The notes under the pieces are model-generated. The model saw only the letters and a program-made list of their open reading frames with translations, did not search any database and had not been told where the DNA came from. 59,167 bases of DNA, taken from NCBI RefSeq assembly GCF_000327285.1, contig NZ_HE998567.1, forward strand, positions 1,017,594 to 1,076,760, written 5' to 3'. The translations under genes were made by a program, and so were the position numbers. Below, piece after piece: positions 1 to 7,203 of this stretch; position 1 is the stretch's first letter; the number at the start of each line of letters is the position of its first letter. The stretch is from Holdemania massiliensis AP2 (GTDB lineage: Bacteria; Bacillota_I; Bacilli_A; Erysipelotrichales; Erysipelotrichaceae).

Positions 1-3
1 AAC

Positions 4-34
4 AAACAAAAGAAAAACCGGATTGCTCCGGTTT
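4..34 (-). terminator. Intrinsic terminator of degV
   Basis: An 8-bp perfect stem (15-22 with 27-34, loop TTGC) is followed on the minus strand by a T-rich tail. It overlaps the degV stop codon by two bases and ends that transcript. Confidence 0.85.
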
Positions 35-872
35 AGAATTTCAATTTTTTTACGCGCCCGTAGCCTAACGTCCGCGGTCCAGTATGCGCCATGATAATCG
101 GTCCCATGGCATGTATCGTTACCGGCTGACCAATGCGTTCTTCCATTTGCTGCTTTAACTCTTCAGCTTCTTCTTTCATGTCCGCCTCGACGATCATCCA
201 TTCATATTCGTTGGGATCATCAACTTGGGCAATGGCATCCAGTCCCACTTGATAAGCTTTTTTTACCGTCCGAACTTTGCCAAGAACATCAATGCCGCCG
301 TGTTCCACTTTCAGGATTGGAACAATCTTTAAAAGATTACCCAAAGCGGCAGCCGCTGCGGATATCCGTCCGCCTCGTTTCAGATATTCCAGCTTCTCAG
401 GAATTAAGGCAGCCCACAGCTCAGCCTCTGCTTCAATCTTATTCTTGATTTCTTCGCAGCCATGTCCTGCCTGGATTTGATCCTGTGCCCATTGGCACAA
501 CCAGGCTAACGGATAACAAGCAAAGCGGGCATCGACAACGGTAACCCGTCCTTCAAAGGCCGCCGATGCAGTCAAGGCAGACTGATAAGATCCGCTTAAG
601 CCTGAAGAAAGTGGAATATAAAGAATTTCATCATATTCCTTTAATAAATCGCTCCATTGCTGGATCAGTTTGCCCAAATGCGCCTGAGACGTTTTCACGA
701 TGGCACCTTGTTCCATCTTTCGGATAAACTCTGGTGTCTTGATCTCCATTTCTTCAATGTATTCCTGACCGTCGATCATCAGCGGGAAACGCATCACGGC
801 CAATTTCATTGATTCAGCCTGCTGAGTATTAATATCAGCGGATGAATCTGTCATTACTGCAATTTTTGGCAT
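33..872 (-). CDS. DegV family fatty-acid-binding protein
   Basis: About 279 aa. The N-terminal pattern KIAVMTDSSADI and the inner SSGLSGSYQSA stretch are typical of DegV/FakB proteins, which bind an acyl chain and present it to a fatty-acid kinase for phosphorylation, feeding exogenous fatty acids to phospholipid synthesis in the cytosol. The open frame extends upstream to 911, but the ATG at 872 is chosen because AGGTG lies seven bases before it and family members begin with this PKI-type strand. Monocistronic, with its own terminator. The family is certain; which FakB type, or which lipid, cannot be read from sequence. Confidence 0.9.
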   Translation of the reverse strand: MPKIAVMTDSSADINTQQAESMKLAVMRFPLMIDGQEYIEEMEIKTPEFIRKMEQGAIVKTSQAHLGKLIQQWSDLLKEYDEILYIPLSSGLSGSYQSALTASAAFEGRVTVVDARFACYPLAWLCQWAQDQIQAGHGCEEIKNKIEAEAELWAALIPEKLEYLKRGGRISAAAAALGNLLKIVPILKVEHGGIDVLGKVRTVKKAYQVGLDAIAQVDDPNEYEWMIVEADMKEEAEELKQQMEERIGQPVTIHAMGPIIMAHTGPRTLGYGRVKKLKF

Positions 873-1012
873 CTTTTTCACCTCGTGCTTTACAATTATA
901 CCATAAGACATTCTAGGGCAGGGAAGACTTTTCTAAGTTTCCCCGGTTCTTTCAAATTTATTAGACAAATCTTTCAAATTGCCTAGTTCTTAGAAAAATA
1001 GCATTTTAAGAA

Positions 1013-1040
1013 AAAGGACACCTGAAACCAGATGTCCTGT
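1013..1040 (-). terminator. Intrinsic terminator of tRNA-His
   Basis: The stem AGGACATCTG/CAGGTGTCCT is followed by a T-run on the minus strand, just after the tRNA 3' end. Confidence 0.75.
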
Positions 1041-1052
1041 AAGAACTATTTA

Positions 1053-1130
1053 TGGGGCGATCGACGAGACTCGAACTCGCGAATGCTGGAGCCACAATCC
1101 AGAGTGTTAACCAACTTCACCACGACCGCC
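1053..1130 (-). tRNA. tRNA-His (anticodon GTG)
   Basis: Reading the minus strand gives a cloverleaf with anticodon loop TTGTGGC (GTG, His) and TTCGAGT in the T loop. The acceptor stem has eight pairs: an extra 5' G (G-1) faces C73, the identity mark of tRNA-His. CCA is encoded. Single-gene unit with its own promoter (1144-1172) and terminator. Confidence 0.96.
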
Positions 1131-1143
1131 ATCAGCGAGTATT

Positions 1144-1172
1144 ATTGTAACCCAGATAACCGTATTTGTAAA
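1144..1172 (-). promoter_or_regulatory. Promoter of tRNA-His
   Basis: On the minus strand TTTACA and TACAAT are separated by 17 bp, ending about 14 bp before the tRNA 5' end. Confidence 0.7.
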
Positions 1173-1220
1173 GCATAAATTTAAAAAAAAGATAATTGTC
1201 TCAATTGAAAAGTTAAGCAA

Positions 1221-1273
1221 AAACAAAACAGCCGTCCGTTGTTCTGCATTGAGAACAAACGGACAGCTGTTTA
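1221..1273 (-). terminator. Terminator of the rnf operon
   Basis: A long stem, AACAGCTGTCCGTTTGTTCT paired with its near-complement at 1228-1245, is followed by TTTTG and more T on the minus strand. It closes the operon directly after rnfB, so no ferredoxin domain is co-transcribed downstream. Confidence 0.85.
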
Positions 1274-1274
1274 A

Positions 1275-1583
1275 CTAAGCTTTAATGTTAATTGTATTGC
1301 CGTCTGGGCCAGGTGTTGTCGTCAAATATTCAACGATCTTCGTCCGGGCATCCGGCTTGCTTGGCTTGCAGGCTGAAGCTGAGGCAACTTCACCGGCCAC
1401 CATGGCTTCCGCCATACCGGAACATCCGGCAAAGCCGCAGCTTCCGCAGTTGTAGCCTGGAAGCATGGCCGTTACCTTTTCAACGCGTTCATCGACTTCA
1501 ACTTTGAACACGTTGGAGGCAATCCCCAGAATCAAACCGAGAACGGCACCGACCACAAACATCATGATAATTGCTGTAATCAT
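1275..1583 (-). CDS. rnfB: Short RnfB: membrane anchor plus Fe-S domain only
   Basis: 102 aa. Residues 1-25 form one membrane helix. DERVEKVTAMLPGYNCGSCG and FAGC follow, giving a four-Cys Fe-S domain (Cys46, 49, 54, 72), the conserved N-terminal part of RnfB. Family members are usually about 190 to over 300 aa and carry two or more [4Fe-4S] ferredoxin-type repeats after this point. Here the frame stops and a strong terminator follows. In the known complex RnfB accepts electrons from ferredoxin at the membrane; without the ferredoxin repeats that entry route must differ or use a partner. The start overlaps the stop of the 61-aa gene by four bases (ATGA). No sign of a frameshifted remainder was seen before the terminator. 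Confidence 0.88.
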   Translation of the reverse strand: MITAIIMMFVVGAVLGLILGIASNVFKVEVDERVEKVTAMLPGYNCGSCGFAGCSGMAEAMVAGEVASASACKPSKPDARTKIVEYLTTTPGPDGNTINIKA

Positions 1584-1765
1584 TCTTTATTCTCTCCTTT
1601 TGATTGTTTCAACACAGGGTTGTGAGCGCAGGAAGTAATCTTGCAGCCCTCACACTCCGCCGTCAGATCCTCGCATCCCTCAGGTACCGGCGTTTTACTA
1701 TTCAGATAGTAGAACAGACCAAACAAAGCCCCCAGCCCCAACAAGACAAGGATTGCGATCATCAT
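1580..1765 (-). CDS. Small membrane-anchored Cys-rich protein in the rnf operon
   Basis: 61 aa, unnamed. Residues 2-21 are a membrane helix with a very short N-terminus. The following tail has four cysteines (31, 38, 41, 46) spaced C-x6-C-x2-C-x4-C and then a His, able to hold an Fe-S cluster or a metal. It starts three bases after the rnfA stop without a clear ribosome site and overlaps rnfB by four bases, so it is probably translated by coupling. Position between rnfA and a reduced rnfB suggests a redox partner of the complex; that is inference. It is not a canonical Rnf subunit. Confidence 0.75.
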   Translation of the reverse strand: MMIAILVLLGLGALFGLFYYLNSKTPVPEGCEDLTAECEGCKITSCAHNPVLKQSKGENKE

Positions 1766-1768
1766 CGA

Positions 1769-2344
1769 TTAAACCAGTCCGGCAAAACCGCTGAACGCCA
1801 GCGCCATCAGCGCAGCAACGATCAGAGCGATTGGATTGCCCTTGAATGAAACCGGGGAATCCGCCGCATCCAGGCGTTCCCGGATCGTGGAGAAGATGTA
1901 GAGAACCAACGTAAAGCCGATTGGGATGCCAATCGAATAGACCAGCATTTCAGGGAAAGTAAAACCCTGCTTAATGTTGTCCAATGCTACACCCAAAACA
2001 GCACAGTTCGTTGTGATCAGCGGCAGATAAATTCCCAACGACTTGTATAAAGCCGGAGAGAACTTCTTGATGAACATCTCAACAAACTGAACAAAGGAAG
2101 CAATGATCAGAATGAATGACAGCAGATCCATATATTCCAGCGAATTCGGTTGCAGAACCAGCTTGTACAAGCCATAGGTCAGAATTGAAGCACCGAAGAT
2201 AACAAAAGTTACCGCTGCGCCCATGCCGATTGCTGAGCTCTTGTTCTTGGAAACACCTAAGAATGGGCAGACCCCAAGAAACTGCGACAGAATGACGTTA
2301 TTGATCAGCACTGCCGAAATAAATAAAGTAAACAAGTTAGCCAT
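1769..2344 (-). CDS. rnfA: RnfA, membrane subunit of Rnf
   Basis: 191 aa, the usual RnfA length, with six membrane helices. The conserved INNVILSQFLGVCPFLGVSK near the N-terminus and TNCAVLGVAL near residue 110 hold the two cysteines that, with those of RnfE, bind the intramembrane [2Fe-2S] cluster in known Rnf/Nqr structures. RnfA and RnfE form the membrane gate that passes electrons across the bilayer. Two bases separate it from rnfE upstream. Confidence 0.95.
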   Translation of the reverse strand: MANLFTLFISAVLINNVILSQFLGVCPFLGVSKNKSSAIGMGAAVTFVIFGASILTYGLYKLVLQPNSLEYMDLLSFILIIASFVQFVEMFIKKFSPALYKSLGIYLPLITTNCAVLGVALDNIKQGFTFPEMLVYSIGIPIGFTLVLYIFSTIRERLDAADSPVSFKGNPIALIVAALMALAFSGFAGLV

Positions 2345-2346
2345 TG

Positions 2347-2997
2347 TTACTTAGCCTCCTTTTTCGCAGCCTTCGCCGCCTGGGCGTTTTTATACGCCGT
2401 CAATGCCGCCGCCAACACCGCAAAGGTCAGAAATGCGCCGGTTGGGGAACCAAACATCGAGATTGTGAAGCTTTCCGGAATCAAACGGACTTCAAAAATC
2501 AGCTGATTTGTGAATGGATTAGTAAAATTAATCAACCCTGTCGCAAGAATCTGACGGATCAGCGACATGACGATTAACGCACAGGTATAGCCTAAGCCCA
2601 TGCCCAGACCATCCAGGGCGGAATCTAGTACGCCGTTTTTACTGGCGAAAGCTTCTGCACGGCCAAGGATGATGCAGTTCACGACGATCAGCGGCAAAAA
2701 CAGACCTAACGCAGAGTCAATCGAAGGTGCATAAGCCTTGACTAAAAGTTCAATACTCTTAACCAGTGCCGCAATGACGACGATATAAACAGGAATTCGG
2801 ATCTCATCCGGAATAATCTTACGCATCAAAGAGATGATGACGTTGGACAGAATCAAAACGATAATAACGGAAACGCCCATGCCGATAGCATTATTGAGCG
2901 ATGTGGTGATGGCTAGTGTGGAACAGCATCCCAGATACAGCCCGAATACGGGATTTTCGCGGATGAAGCCCGCTGTAAAATTTTCTTTACGATTCAT
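2347..2997 (-). CDS. rnfE: RnfE, membrane subunit of Rnf
   Basis: 216 aa. The N-terminal segment IRENPVFGLYLGCCSTLAIT and the later LPLIVVNCIILGRAEAFASK are RnfE/NqrD signatures, with the cluster-binding cysteines. Six membrane helices. It is homologous to RnfA in inverted topology and shares its Fe-S cluster. The last residues are Ala/Lys-rich. The gene lies 12 bases after rnfG in a tightly packed operon. Confidence 0.95.
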   Translation of the reverse strand: MNRKENFTAGFIRENPVFGLYLGCCSTLAITTSLNNAIGMGVSVIIVLILSNVIISLMRKIIPDEIRIPVYIVVIAALVKSIELLVKAYAPSIDSALGLFLPLIVVNCIILGRAEAFASKNGVLDSALDGLGMGLGYTCALIVMSLIRQILATGLINFTNPFTNQLIFEVRLIPESFTISMFGSPTGAFLTFAVLAAALTAYKNAQAAKAAKKEAK

Positions 2998-3009
2998 TGT
3001 TCATCCACC

Positions 3010-4251
3010 TCATTTCTGGCTGGCCGCGAACGCCGCGCGGACAGCTTCAATTGCGGAATTGCTGGTGAAGGTCGCGCCGGATTTCACGTCAACCTTGGCA
3101 ATTTCATCCTCCGACTTCAAGCCGGCAAAACCTGCCAGATAGTCGTCGTTGACGGTATCGCCAACGCCTGGTGTATCGTTGAAAGCGGTCATCTTCACGC
3201 TGACAACTTCCTGCTTTTCGGTGTCAATTACAACTTCATATTCGTTATCACCCTGAAAACCTTTTGCTTTTACAGTATAGGTTTCAAGGGCGCCGTCAGC
3301 AGAAGTCAGCACAGCGGCATCCTCGCCCGCATTGTCAGCTCCGGCTGTCGGCTGATCAGCTTCCACAGTAAAGACGGCATTCCATGCCGCTTTGACAGCG
3401 TCAATCGCAGAATTGCTCGTATACGTAGCGCCGGATTTCACATCAACTGCACTGATCGCATCCGCGGTATTCAAGCCGGCAAAGCCTGCCAGATATTCAT
3501 CATTAACAACATCACCAACGCCTGGTGTATCATTAAACGTCGTCATGGCAACACTGAGGACTTCCTGGCTGTCCTTATCAATCACAACAGTATAAGTGTT
3601 GTTGCCCTGGAAGCCTTTTGCTTCCACGGTAACGGTAACCTGGCTGCCGTCTTCCTGCTGATCAAGAACCGTAGCGGATGAAGCTGGTGCTTCCGGTTCC
3701 TTCGTCGTTTCCGGAGCTGTCGGTGTGCTCGGTGCCGGAGCTGCATTGCCGCTTAAAGAAGCATAAACGGCTTTCGCTGCATCCAAGCCCTTAACCACGG
3801 CCGTTGAGGAAATCGTAGCGCCGGAAAGCGTATCGACCTTATCACCGGTCGTTTTGCCAATTACTGTATTTCGGAAATCATCTTCCGCTACACGGCTGCC
3901 GATTCCGGAGGTTTCCGAAATCGAAATTACATCATATCCTACAATTTTGGAATCATTATCGATGCCCAAAACAAACTTAATCGTATCTTTGAAACCAGAA
4001 GTTTCGACCTGGAACATATAACCTTGGCCTTCGGCCTGATAAACTCCAGTGACTAAGCCGGATTCATCCGTATACTCTGTCACTTCGGCATAGGTTGTGC
4101 CCGGGAATACTTTTTCCAGACTGCCCATCACTTCAGCCAAAGCATTGGCATTGATCTTAGCCGCGGTAACTTCATTGACTGCCGCCAATAAACCGCCCGC
4201 CAAGGCGCTGACAATGGCTAAGAAACAGGCCAGATATAAAGTTTTTTTCAT
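3010..4251 (-). CDS. rnfG: RnfG with three FMN-binding modules
   Basis: 413 aa, about twice the usual RnfG (near 190-220 aa). Residues 4-25 anchor it in the membrane; the rest should face outside. The first module (about 30-165) is the standard RnfG domain with flavinylation motif SGATIS (143-148). A Pro/Thr/Glu-rich linker (170-200) leads to a second FMN_bind module (203-293, SGATYT at 273-278). A second linker leads to a third (322-413, SGATFT at 391-396). In each motif the Thr is the residue to which ApbE attaches FMN in this family. The duplicated modules are alike in protein and DNA, so they arose by internal duplication. Up to three covalent FMN are predicted. Confidence 0.93.
   Translation of the reverse strand: MKKTLYLACFLAIVSALAGGLLAAVNEVTAAKINANALAEVMGSLEKVFPGTTYAEVTEYTDESGLVTGVYQAEGQGYMFQVETSGFKDTIKFVLGIDNDSKIVGYDVISISETSGIGSRVAEDDFRNTVIGKTTGDKVDTLSGATISSTAVVKGLDAAKAVYASLSGNAAPAPSTPTAPETTKEPEAPASSATVLDQQEDGSQVTVTVEAKGFQGNNTYTVVIDKDSQEVLSVAMTTFNDTPGVGDVVNDEYLAGFAGLNTADAISAVDVKSGATYTSNSAIDAVKAAWNAVFTVEADQPTAGADNAGEDAAVLTSADGALETYTVKAKGFQGDNEYEVVIDTEKQEVVSVKMTAFNDTPGVGDTVNDDYLAGFAGLKSEDEIAKVDVKSGATFTSNSAIEAVRAAFAASQK
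3013..3288 (-). repeat. FMN_bind module copy C (end of rnfG)
   Basis: Third FMN module of RnfG (residues 322-413). It shares long identical stretches with the copies at 3373-3645 and 4273-4539, including AFNDTPGVGD and NDDYLAGFAGL. Confidence 0.85.
3373..3645 (-). repeat. FMN_bind module copy B (middle of rnfG)
   Basis: Second FMN module of RnfG (residues 203-293), a diverged tandem copy of 3013-3288 with TFNDTPGVGD and NDEYLAGFAGL. Confidence 0.85.
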
Positions 4252-4263
4252 TTCTGACCCTCC

Positions 4264-5643
4264 TTAATTTCCGGCTGACAATGCCTGAAGCACTGCATCT
4301 TTAGCCGATTTGCTGGTATAAGTTGCACCGGATACGTTATCCACGGCATTGACATCCGCTTCACTCTTCGCTCCGACAAACTGGCTCAGGTATTCATCAT
4401 TCACACCATCACCAATGCCCGGCGTATCGTTGAATTCCGTCATCTTGACGCTGACAACTTCACCCTTGGCCGTATCGATAACCACTTCAAACTGGTTGTC
4501 ACCCTGGAAGCCATGCTGCGTTACATTGTACGTTGTTTCCGTACCGTTGGTTGCACCCGCTTCAGCTGAACCGGCAGCAACCGGCTTGATCGTGCTGCCG
4601 ACCAGCAGCGTAATCGCTAAGCCTGCAGCAAACAGAATCACCAGATTCCGGATATTCTTGGATTTCATCTTGATCTGCTGACCATCAGTTAAACTTTCAA
4701 TCCACGGCGTCAGCATGTTCATGATCAGAATTGAATACATAACACCTTCCGGCAGATTGGAACGCAGACGCAGCACAATCGTAATCACCGCGCAGCCGAT
4801 CGCAAACATAATCCGGCCGGCCGCACTGGTCGGATTGGTCACCGGATCGGTCATCATGAAGACAGCACCGAACATTGCACCACCCGTCAAAAGATGGAAC
4901 AGAGCATAGCTGATCGGAGCTCCGTGCATCATTCCGACGCCCGCTCCCAAAACAAACAGCGTAATCAAATAGGTTGCCGGCACACGCCAGTCAATAACCT
5001 TGCGGATTGCTAAGATCACACCGACGACCAGAATCACCAATGCGCTCGTTTCTCCGATCGCGCCCGGATACAGACCGACAAACATATTGCCCAAACCGCC
5101 AAACGGCTTCAGGAAGCTGCTCATGCCTTCGGCAGAATTAATGATCCAGTTCTGCGCCGCCATCGAAGAAGTCGGCGTCGCTCCGGTAACGATATCGGCT
5201 GTCGCAGCCCCTGCAAACGACGCAAAGATCGTTGCCCGGCCCACCGCCGCCGGATTGAAGATATTCTGTCCAAAACCGCCGAAGACCAGCTTGCCGAAGA
5301 AAATTGCGATCACGGTTGCCACCGCTAAGGCATAGTATTCAATCGACAGCGGACACATCATCGTTAAAATGATGGCAGTTACCCATGGATAAGAATTTTT
5401 TAAGCTGTTCAGGATGTCCTTTTTAGTAAAGACACACCACAGAATCTCCGTACCGCAGGCACTGATAATCGCCGTGATCATCAGCAGAATTGCCCGCAAG
5501 CCGTAAGATGCTGAAAAATTGCTGAAATAGTAATACAGTGAAAATGCAAATACCGCCAACAGCCCCAAGGTCAGCTCGCCCATGATCCGGCCGGTGCTCT
5601 GACCATCACGATAGTTCGGGGACGGTTTAAAATTAAATTTCAT
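4264..5643 (-). CDS. rnfD: RnfD fused to an extra FMN-binding domain
   Basis: 459 aa, against about 310-350 in typical RnfD. Residues 1-322 are the polytopic RnfD core: N-terminal SPNYRDGQSTG, FGGFGQNIFNPAAVGRA, its own flavinylation motif TGATPT (153-158) and MMTDPVTNPTSAAGR. An added membrane helix (331-350) and a short linker lead to a complete FMN_bind domain (about 369-457) with SGATYT at 438-443, very like those of RnfG. The fused domain should lie outside the membrane beside RnfG. Two covalent flavins are therefore predicted on this subunit. The fusion is one open frame with no sign of error. Confidence 0.93.
   Translation of the reverse strand: MKFNFKPSPNYRDGQSTGRIMGELTLGLLAVFAFSLYYYFSNFSASYGLRAILLMITAIISACGTEILWCVFTKKDILNSLKNSYPWVTAIILTMMCPLSIEYYALAVATVIAIFFGKLVFGGFGQNIFNPAAVGRATIFASFAGAATADIVTGATPTSSMAAQNWIINSAEGMSSFLKPFGGLGNMFVGLYPGAIGETSALVILVVGVILAIRKVIDWRVPATYLITLFVLGAGVGMMHGAPISYALFHLLTGGAMFGAVFMMTDPVTNPTSAAGRIMFAIGCAVITIVLRLRSNLPEGVMYSILIMNMLTPWIESLTDGQQIKMKSKNIRNLVILFAAGLAITLLVGSTIKPVAAGSAEAGATNGTETTYNVTQHGFQGDNQFEVVIDTAKGEVVSVKMTEFNDTPGIGDGVNDEYLSQFVGAKSEADVNAVDNVSGATYTSKSAKDAVLQALSAGN
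4273..4539 (-). repeat. FMN_bind module copy A (C-terminus of rnfD)
   Basis: Module homologous to the two rnfG copies, with EFNDTPGIGD and NDEYLSQFVGA. Its presence in a neighbouring gene implies copying of the module between rnfG and rnfD. Confidence 0.85.
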
Positions 5644-5657
5644 ACAAACTCCCCTCC

Positions 5658-6953
5658 TTATTTCTTAGCGCGCAGAGCCATGTAGCGCTTCGCTCTCCGG
5701 ACGCCTTCAGTGACGTCGATTTTCGACGGGCAGACAAAGCTGCACATGCCGCATTCAATGCAGTCCATGATGCTCAATTTTTCCAACATCGCCACATTCT
5801 TGGACTTTTCCGCCTGATTGATCCGCACCGGCTGCAATCCGGCCGGACAGTGATCTGAACAGCGTCCGCAGCGCAGACAGGCAACCTGATTGACCGGCTT
5901 GTTTTTCAAGACTGTCAAGGCGTTGCTGTACGGCGTGATGACAAACTGATCGGTTGTGATCGTCTTGCCCATCATCGGACCGCCCGCGATCAGCAGCACA
6001 TCTTCCGCACTGTATCCGCCGCAGGCTGCGATGACATCGGCCGCTTTCACGCCCACCGGAACCAGTACGTTGGCCGGCGTATTGACGCCGTCACCGCTGA
6101 CCGTCACATATTTGTGAGTGATCGGCATGCCCTTGCTCAAAGCCTGACCGAAAGCGATCGCCGTCGTCGCATTGTTGACGATGACTCCAACTTCACCCGG
6201 CAGCTTTTCATAACGCTTCTTGGTAATTTCGTACACCAGCGTCCGTTCCCAGCCCATCGGATAAACATCCGGAACTTCCTTGACATTGATGTTGCTGTAA
6301 TCCTTAAAGGCTTCGACAACGGTTGGAATGAAATCCTTCTTTGTCGTCTTGATCGCGATGGCCGCTTCCTTGGCACCTGACATTTTTAACATCGCTGCTA
6401 CGCCAGTAACCAGATCCTGCATATTCAGGCTGGTGTTCTTATAATCCGCCGTAATGTACGGTTCGCATTCGACCGCGTTAATGATCAGCAGATCAATGCC
6501 CTTGCAGCCTCTGTACTTGATATAGCTTGGAAAACCTGCGCCGCCGCAGCCGACGATGCCGGCATTCATCATGAAGGTAACTAATTCCTCCTGCGTTGCC
6601 GTTTGATAGTTCAATGTGCCGAATGGCTGTTCCTCTTCGTTTTTGCCATCATTTTCAATGACAAGATGATCGACCGGCCGCAGGCCAGCATGCATCATTT
6701 TCTGGATGCCTTTGACCGTACCGGATACAGATGAAAAGTAAGGAACTGTAAAATGATCATTCCGCTTGGCGATCATTGTTCCGACTTTTACACTGTCACC
6801 TTCCTTAACCAACACTTCAACCGCTGTTGAATTACCGTTAATTAAAGGAATGTATACAAGGCTGCCCGCTTCAACCTTGACAAGCTCGGTATGACTTGTA
6901 AGCTCTTTGTGACCATCCAGATGCTTGCGCATCGGTCCCGTTAATAGTGACAT
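5658..6953 (-). CDS. rnfC: RnfC, NADH-binding subunit of Rnf
   Basis: 431 aa from the ATG at 6953, chosen because GAGGTGG lies six bases upstream; a GTG at 6962 is in frame but sits within that ribosome site. The N-terminal barrel-sandwich part is followed by GCGGAGFPSYIK, the flavin/NADH-binding loop, and VECEPYITADY. Two [4Fe-4S] motifs lie near the C-terminus, CLRCGRCSDHCP and CIECGMCSFVCP. RnfC is the cytosolic subunit that exchanges electrons with NAD(H). First gene of the operon, 14 bases before rnfD. Confidence 0.95.
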   Translation of the reverse strand: MSLLTGPMRKHLDGHKELTSHTELVKVEAGSLVYIPLINGNSTAVEVLVKEGDSVKVGTMIAKRNDHFTVPYFSSVSGTVKGIQKMMHAGLRPVDHLVIENDGKNEEEQPFGTLNYQTATQEELVTFMMNAGIVGCGGAGFPSYIKYRGCKGIDLLIINAVECEPYITADYKNTSLNMQDLVTGVAAMLKMSGAKEAAIAIKTTKKDFIPTVVEAFKDYSNINVKEVPDVYPMGWERTLVYEITKKRYEKLPGEVGVIVNNATTAIAFGQALSKGMPITHKYVTVSGDGVNTPANVLVPVGVKAADVIAACGGYSAEDVLLIAGGPMMGKTITTDQFVITPYSNALTVLKNKPVNQVACLRCGRCSDHCPAGLQPVRINQAEKSKNVAMLEKLSIMDCIECGMCSFVCPSKIDVTEGVRRAKRYMALRAKK

Positions 6954-7001
6954 TCCGTCCACCTCTTCCTTTCCTCAAATACCGAAAGCTTTGGCAAACA
7001 C

Positions 7002-7027
7002 AAAAAATCGACGATGATCGATTTTTT
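7002..7027 (-). terminator. Terminator-like hairpin in the rnf leader
   Basis: Ten-base arms AAAAAATCGA/TCGATTTTTT around a 6-base loop, about 20-45 bases after the predicted rnf start point and before rnfC. It could be a leader attenuator or a barrier between the divergent units; no competing antiterminator fold was worked out. Confidence 0.45.
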
Positions 7028-7053
7028 CATTATCCGCCTTGCGCTTCGGAGCT

Positions 7054-7082
7054 ATTATAGCATTATCGCTATTAATTTTAAA
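7054..7082 (-). promoter_or_regulatory. Predicted promoter of the rnf operon
   Basis: Minus-strand TATAAT (7054-7059) lies 17 bp after TTTAAA (7077-7082), about 100 bases before rnfC. Confidence 0.55.
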
Positions 7083-7152
7083 CGTTTTTTCCCTATCTAT
7101 TTAATGAAATTTTAAGTTTTTTCACGATATCCCGGCTTTGAAAATGTTTCCT

Positions 7153-7181
7153 TTGGGTAGTATCGCTCTGCGTTTTATGCT
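7153..7181 (+). promoter_or_regulatory. Predicted promoter of apbE
   Basis: TTGGGT (7153-7158) and TATGCT (7176-7181) with 17 bp between, 22 bases before the apbE ATG. It falls inside the upstream extension of the open frame, supporting the later start. Confidence 0.45.
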
Positions 7182-7203
7182 AAAATCATCACGGGTGATT
7201 CAA

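Noticed and set aside
7138-7203. Upstream extension of the apbE frame from a TTG
   Set aside because: The lipoprotein signal starts at 7204, with a ribosome site, and the likely promoter lies in the extension.
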